Shown here: positions 42,020 to 45,562 of the stretch, in pieces | Position numbering within the stretch: position 1 is the stretch's first letter | Layout of the letters: every line of letters begins with the position of its first letter | NCBI GenBank assembly: GCA_964500645.1 | Contig: CAZCOH010000011.1 | Coordinates: 1-45,562 of the forward strand | DNA from: CAYFIW01 sp964500645 | GTDB lineage: Bacteria; Chloroflexota; Dehalococcoidia; Lucifugimonadales; UBA826 | Direction: 5' to 3' | Length of the DNA: 45,562 bases | Translations under genes and position numbers: made by a program | Notes under the pieces: model-generated | What the model was told of the DNA's origin: nothing | What the model saw: only the letters and a program-made list of their open reading frames with translations | Databases searched by the model: none

Positions 42020-43165
42020 ATGAAACGAACTAAAATGCTTGTTTTGCTATTGTCTTCAATTATTCTCTCCGCCGTTGCGGTGGGATGTATTGGTAGTAGT
42101 GAGACTGTAAAGATAGGTCTCTTAGCGCCACAGACTGGTCCTATTGCACAGTACGCCCCTGGATTTGAAGATGCGGCGCAGGTGGCGATTTCGGAACTTA
42201 ATGAAACTCACGACGGTGACTTCACATTTGAATTAATAGTAATGGATTCAGGTTGTGATGGCACACAGGCTGCCACTGCGGCCCAATCTCTAATTGACAG
42301 TGGAGTGTCAGCGATAATAGGGGCAGCGTGCTCAGGAGCAACACTTGGAGCCATTGCGGTTGCAGCACCCGCGGGCATTCCTATGATTTCATATGCTAGT
42401 ACTTCGCCTGCTGTCACTACGGCTGATGATAATGGATACTTGTTCAGAGTGGTTCCGAGTGATGCTCAACAAGCTGTTGCTTTAGCGACTGTAGCGGCTT
42501 CCTCAGGTGCAAGTAATCCTGCGGTGCTTTATATGACAAATGATTATGGAGCGGGATTAGGTGACAACTTTACATCTAATTGGACAGGAAGTGTGTGTAC
42601 CCAAGTAGGATACGATCCTACTGAAGGGTCATACGATGCTTCAGCAATGGCACAAGCTGTTATTGATGGTGGATGTGACTCTGTTTTACTGATGTCATAT
42701 GCGACTGATGGTGCCGCATTAATGGAAGCTCTATCATCACAAGGGTTCGCTGGTAAAATATTTGGTGCCGATGGCCTTGCGGATGCTGCCTTCACAGAAT
42801 CATTCACAGATGTGTCCGCAGTTGATGGGTTAGTAGCAACTAGACCACGTCCAGGTGAAGATTCTAGCGTCAAGGCCAAATTTGAGAGCGCATATGCTGC
42901 CGCGGGAGGAGCTGATGGCGCTATCTACACAGGTGAGACGTACGATGCCATCAATATAGCTGCTTCGGCTGTTGTTTCAGATCCTGAAGGTAATCTGTTG
43001 GATGCCTTGAACAAGGTAGGGGTTAGTTATAACGGAGCTAGTGGAATTCACACTTTTGATTCGGCGGGAGACGTACTCGGAACTGGGTACGAGGTTTGCC
43101 AGTTCTCTGGATCTGACTTTTCCTGCCCTCAGACATGGACTGCTGATGGTGGCCTAAGCAACTAA
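42020..43165 (+). CDS. Branched-chain amino acid-type ABC transporter substrate-binding lipoprotein
   Basis: A type I periplasmic-binding-fold protein (LivJ/LivK family) of 381 residues. The signal peptide MKRTKMLVLLLSSIILSAVAVGC has lipobox AVGC with C23, so it is a membrane-anchored receptor. Then follow VKIGLLAPQTGPIAQYAPGF, IIGAACSGATLGA (first ligand loop) and YMTNDYGAGLG (second lobe). AGGAG precedes the ATG by 11 nt. The ligand may be an amino acid or another small organic acid. A terminator and then the permease gene follow. Confidence 0.93.
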   Translation: MKRTKMLVLLLSSIILSAVAVGCIGSSETVKIGLLAPQTGPIAQYAPGFEDAAQVAISELNETHDGDFTFELIVMDSGCDGTQAATAAQSLIDSGVSAIIGAACSGATLGAIAVAAPAGIPMISYASTSPAVTTADDNGYLFRVVPSDAQQAVALATVAASSGASNPAVLYMTNDYGAGLGDNFTSNWTGSVCTQVGYDPTEGSYDASAMAQAVIDGGCDSVLLMSYATDGAALMEALSSQGFAGKIFGADGLADAAFTESFTDVSAVDGLVATRPRPGEDSSVKAKFESAYAAAGGADGAIYTGETYDAINIAASAVVSDPEGNLLDALNKVGVSYNGASGIHTFDSAGDVLGTGYEVCQFSGSDFSCPQTWTADGGLSN

Positions 43166-43190
43166 AAGTTAAGTATAAAATTGCGTAATG

Positions 43191-43235
43191 AATCGCTATG
43201 TTGTTGATAACGTTTCACCAGCATAGCGATTTTTG
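43191..43235 (+). terminator. Hairpin terminator between binding protein and permease genes
   Basis: AATCGCTATGTTG (43191-43203) pairs with CAGCATAGCGATT (43219-43231), about 12-13 pairs with one T-G, followed by TTT. It lies 26 nt after the binding-protein stop. In such operons partial termination gives more binding protein than permease. Confidence 0.8.
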
Positions 43236-43306
43236 GTGATGGCAGGAAACATGAATAGCCTACATATGTCAGTGTGTCTCTTGTACGGGTCATTTTTCAG
43301 GTCAAC

Positions 43307-45562
43307 GTGATACTGACTACTTCAGGTTTCCGGGTTTCTTGGTGGCATCATTTCCTGTTAGGTTTGTTTCTATCAGTCGACGCCTATTTTGGGTTGATAC
43401 ATGGCCTAGGTCTAGTTACATGGTCAAGGGTATTTAACGGAGATATAAAGTGGATCGCTTTGACCTTTGAGATGGTCATGGGTTCACTAATTCTAGTAAG
43501 AGCGATTCTACGACATGTTAAGCCGGCATGGAGAAGTTTGTTCGTCCTATTCACACCCTTTTTAGTTATATTGATTGGGTTCTTTGTTGTGGAACTTCTT
43601 CTGACTGGACTTGGTAGGTCGGCAACTATCAACCTCAACATATCATCTATTGGATTAAGTGGACTATATTGGACCGCCGCATATTTGAGCATAGCAATAG
43701 GTCTCACTCTGACATATAAAGTTCAGAGGTTTGCAAATTTTGCGCAAGCGGAAATGATGCTTGTTGGAGCGTACGTGGCTTTGACTCTAATGTGGTCCGA
43801 TATGTTCTTTCCTATTTCAGAGGCGCCGGAAGACGGCATATTAAACTGGGAACTCATGATATGGGCCTGTGTTAGCGCGTTTGTTTTTGCAGGGTTTTTC
43901 GGACTAATTATAGACAGATTAGTTTACAGAAAACTTCGGAATATTATGGCAACGCCCCAAGTCATGATGATTGCTTCGCTTGGTGTGGCTATGGTCATAA
44001 GAGCTCTACTATTTATTAGGTTCAGTGCCAGTAGTTTCCGTTTTGTGCCAGACAAAGATTGGAAGCTTGGAACTTCAATATTTGAAGTTCCAACTGAACT
44101 GTTACAAGTTCATTTAGGTGATCGCGTCAATTTATCGTTGCTTCAATTAGCTGAAAGCGTAAATCCATACGGGTTTGCTTATACAAAAATAGCGCTTGTA
44201 ATTGGTATGGGTTTAATTATTGGTTTGATATTGGTCCTTTTATATCGGACGCGACTCGGCAGGCAAATGCGAGCGGTCGCAGACAACCCGGGATTAGCAG
44301 CATCTAGTGGCATCCATGTTGAAAAAATACATGGGAGCACAGCGTTTATTTCCTCAGGGATTGCAGGATTTGGAGGGGCTCTGCTGGCTTTAATACTCCC
44401 AATTAACCCGGAACTAGGCCTGTCACTATTGCTACCAGCATTTGCTGTAATTGTCCTTGGCACAATTGGATCTGTGCCAGGTGTCATTTTTGGTGCTCTT
44501 ATCGTAGGTTTTCTTAGAGCATCATCGGAATCAGTTCTAATCGGCGTTGGAAATGCATTGGACCGTCCCACCGCTAGTGGATTTGCAGAAGTGGTACCTT
44601 TTGTTTTCTTGGTAGGTTTGCTACTACTTGCTCCTAAAGGAATAGGGTCTGCATTCGAAAGTTGGAATATAGATCGTTTGCGTAAAAGACGTACATTGAA
44701 ATCACGACCGGATTCATTTCATGTCGGAGAAATATTTTCTTTGCCCGATAAAGTTTCCTATTTGCTTGCAGGTATTACCGTCTATTTGGAAAAACTTGCT
44801 TATCAGATAAATAGGGTATTGAGATTTATAAGGAAGTGGATCTCTACTGGATATTTATTTGTCACACGTTGTCTGAATGTGATTCTGAAGGAAATACATT
44901 ATATTTTTCGGTCTCTGCCTACTGGGTTCTCAATTCTGAGTATTACTTTTCCAAATCGGCTTAGGATAGATCGGGAGACTGAACGAGGATCATGGATAGC
45001 TTTTGCGCTTATCTTTTTGATTCTCGTTTTGATGGTCTGGATCCTACCTAGTGTAAGTACTCTTACCAAAACCTTACAGGTGGCTCGGATAGTTACACTA
45101 CTTGGGATTTTTGCATTGGCTTCTTTTTCACTTAATTTGCATACAGGCATTACAGGAATGACAAATTTCGGAGTCATTTTCTTTGTGGGAATAGGATCTG
45201 TATCAGTGGGGTTACTATCTGCGCCAGTCGACACAAATGGTTATGGATGGTCGCCATTGTGGGCCACGTTGGCTGGAGTAATAGTAGCCGCAGCCATCGG
45301 CTGGTGTCTTGCATATCCAACTGCCAGGCTGCGCATGGATTATTTCGCTATAGTGACGATTTCTCTAGGCGAAATGCTCCGTATATCACTTCAAGCGGAG
45401 CCGTTACTCAGGGCTGGTACGGTAACGTCGGCGATAGGGATATCCCAGTATTCTCGCCCATTGGAAAATTGGTGGGATGACAAAATATCTGGATATGTAG
45501 GAAGTTTTATCGGATTGCCAGTACCCGCTCCTTACGTCGTTTTTCTCGCTTTTATTACAGTT
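43307..45562 (+). CDS. Fused LivH-LivM ABC permease, partial (runs off right edge)
   Basis: One frame stays open to the window end (752 codons from GTG 43307). It encodes, in order: an unusual N-terminal extension of about 115 residues with several hydrophobic helices; a LivH-like permease (IGLTLTYKVQRFANFAQAEM, the usual INFAxGE region, to LLLLAPKGIGSAFE); a basic linker of about 100 residues; and a LivM-like permease (LGIFALASFSLNLHTGITGMTNFG to the edge). LivH and LivM are normally separate. The start is unclear: GTG 43274 is also in frame, after a TAG at 43256-43258. ATPase genes livG/livF should follow outside the window. Confidence 0.88.
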   Translation, partial: MILTTSGFRVSWWHHFLLGLFLSVDAYFGLIHGLGLVTWSRVFNGDIKWIALTFEMVMGSLILVRAILRHVKPAWRSLFVLFTPFLVILIGFFVVELLLTGLGRSATINLNISSIGLSGLYWTAAYLSIAIGLTLTYKVQRFANFAQAEMMLVGAYVALTLMWSDMFFPISEAPEDGILNWELMIWACVSAFVFAGFFGLIIDRLVYRKLRNIMATPQVMMIASLGVAMVIRALLFIRFSASSFRFVPDKDWKLGTSIFEVPTELLQVHLGDRVNLSLLQLAESVNPYGFAYTKIALVIGMGLIIGLILVLLYRTRLGRQMRAVADNPGLAASSGIHVEKIHGSTAFISSGIAGFGGALLALILPINPELGLSLLLPAFAVIVLGTIGSVPGVIFGALIVGFLRASSESVLIGVGNALDRPTASGFAEVVPFVFLVGLLLLAPKGIGSAFESWNIDRLRKRRTLKSRPDSFHVGEIFSLPDKVSYLLAGITVYLEKLAYQINRVLRFIRKWISTGYLFVTRCLNVILKEIHYIFRSLPTGFSILSITFPNRLRIDRETERGSWIAFALIFLILVLMVWILPSVSTLTKTLQVARIVTLLGIFALASFSLNLHTGITGMTNFGVIFFVGIGSVSVGLLSAPVDTNGYGWSPLWATLAGVIVAAAIGWCLAYPTARLRMDYFAIVTISLGEMLRISLQAEPLLRAGTVTSAIGISQYSRPLENWWDDKISGYVGSFIGLPVPAPYVVFLAFITV

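Noticed and set aside
43384..45234. Minus-strand open frames across the permease region
   Set aside because: They are antisense shadows of the long LivH-LivM frame, with no hydrophobic pattern or motifs of their own.

Overview
The window is an AT-rich (about 40% G+C by eye), gene-dense bacterial contig dominated by housekeeping genes. I see no insertion sequence, prophage or CRISPR array. A run of exactly 100 N at 16123-16222 marks a scaffold join, so this is probably a draft or metagenome-derived assembly. The gene mix includes a T-box-controlled type-2 IleRS, an alpha2-type GlyRS, PdxS/PdxT, a Ycf45-like R3H ATPase, a DivIVA-like coiled-coil protein beside coaD, lipoproteins with lipoboxes and a CPxV-type DsbA relative. 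This suggests a monoderm-like lineage; a marine Chloroflexota (SAR202-like) is my best guess. That placement is inference and needs marker phylogeny.

Layout: 1-3461 holds the end of a PEGA-type lipoprotein gene (-), a DsbA-family gene interrupted by an in-frame TGA exactly at the catalytic-cysteine position (+), rnc and a thiamine-diphosphate enzyme. 3518-8939 holds glyA (-) diverging from thrC-folE-GNAT-glycosyltransferase (+). 8945-11463 holds a two-domain GNAT (-), a PIG-L deacetylase and a PHP phosphatase (+); the glycosyltransferase, the GNAT and the deacetylase together resemble MshA, MshD and MshB. 11490-17846 is one minus-strand run: LOG-like gene, eno, (gap in assembly), gapdh, pdxS, pdxT, R3H ATPase, tmk. 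17965-21794 holds an SDR gene (+) converging on mdh (-), then an acyl-CoA carboxylase beta subunit with a coupled 65-residue partner (-). 21947-23256 is folP-folK (+). 23263-27181 is glyS-sbcD-tlpA-copD-like-zinc ribbon (-). 27476-29620 is a pair of genes I cannot assign (+). 29617-32210 holds a hydrolase, nitroreductase, tRNA-Cys, tRNA-Leu and a duplicated alpha/beta-barrel protein (-). 32429-35924 is the T-box leader plus ileS (+). 35939-37907 is greA-lysS (-). 38148-39822 is rsmD-coaD-coiled coil (+). 39904-41559 is a split D-glutamate cyclase pair (-). 41709-45562 holds tRNA-Pro, a lipoprotein binding protein and a fused LivH-LivM permease that runs off the right edge (+).

How the genes connect: folE, folP and folK cover three steps of folate synthesis and GlyA supplies one-carbon units. 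PdxS/PdxT make the pyridoxal phosphate used by GlyA and ThrC. Eno, GAPDH and Mdh are central carbon metabolism. The most interesting signal is the candidate selenocysteine codon at 363-365. A compact hairpin follows it at the spacing and with the loop G expected of a bacterial SECIS element, while TGA is an ordinary stop in neighbouring genes.
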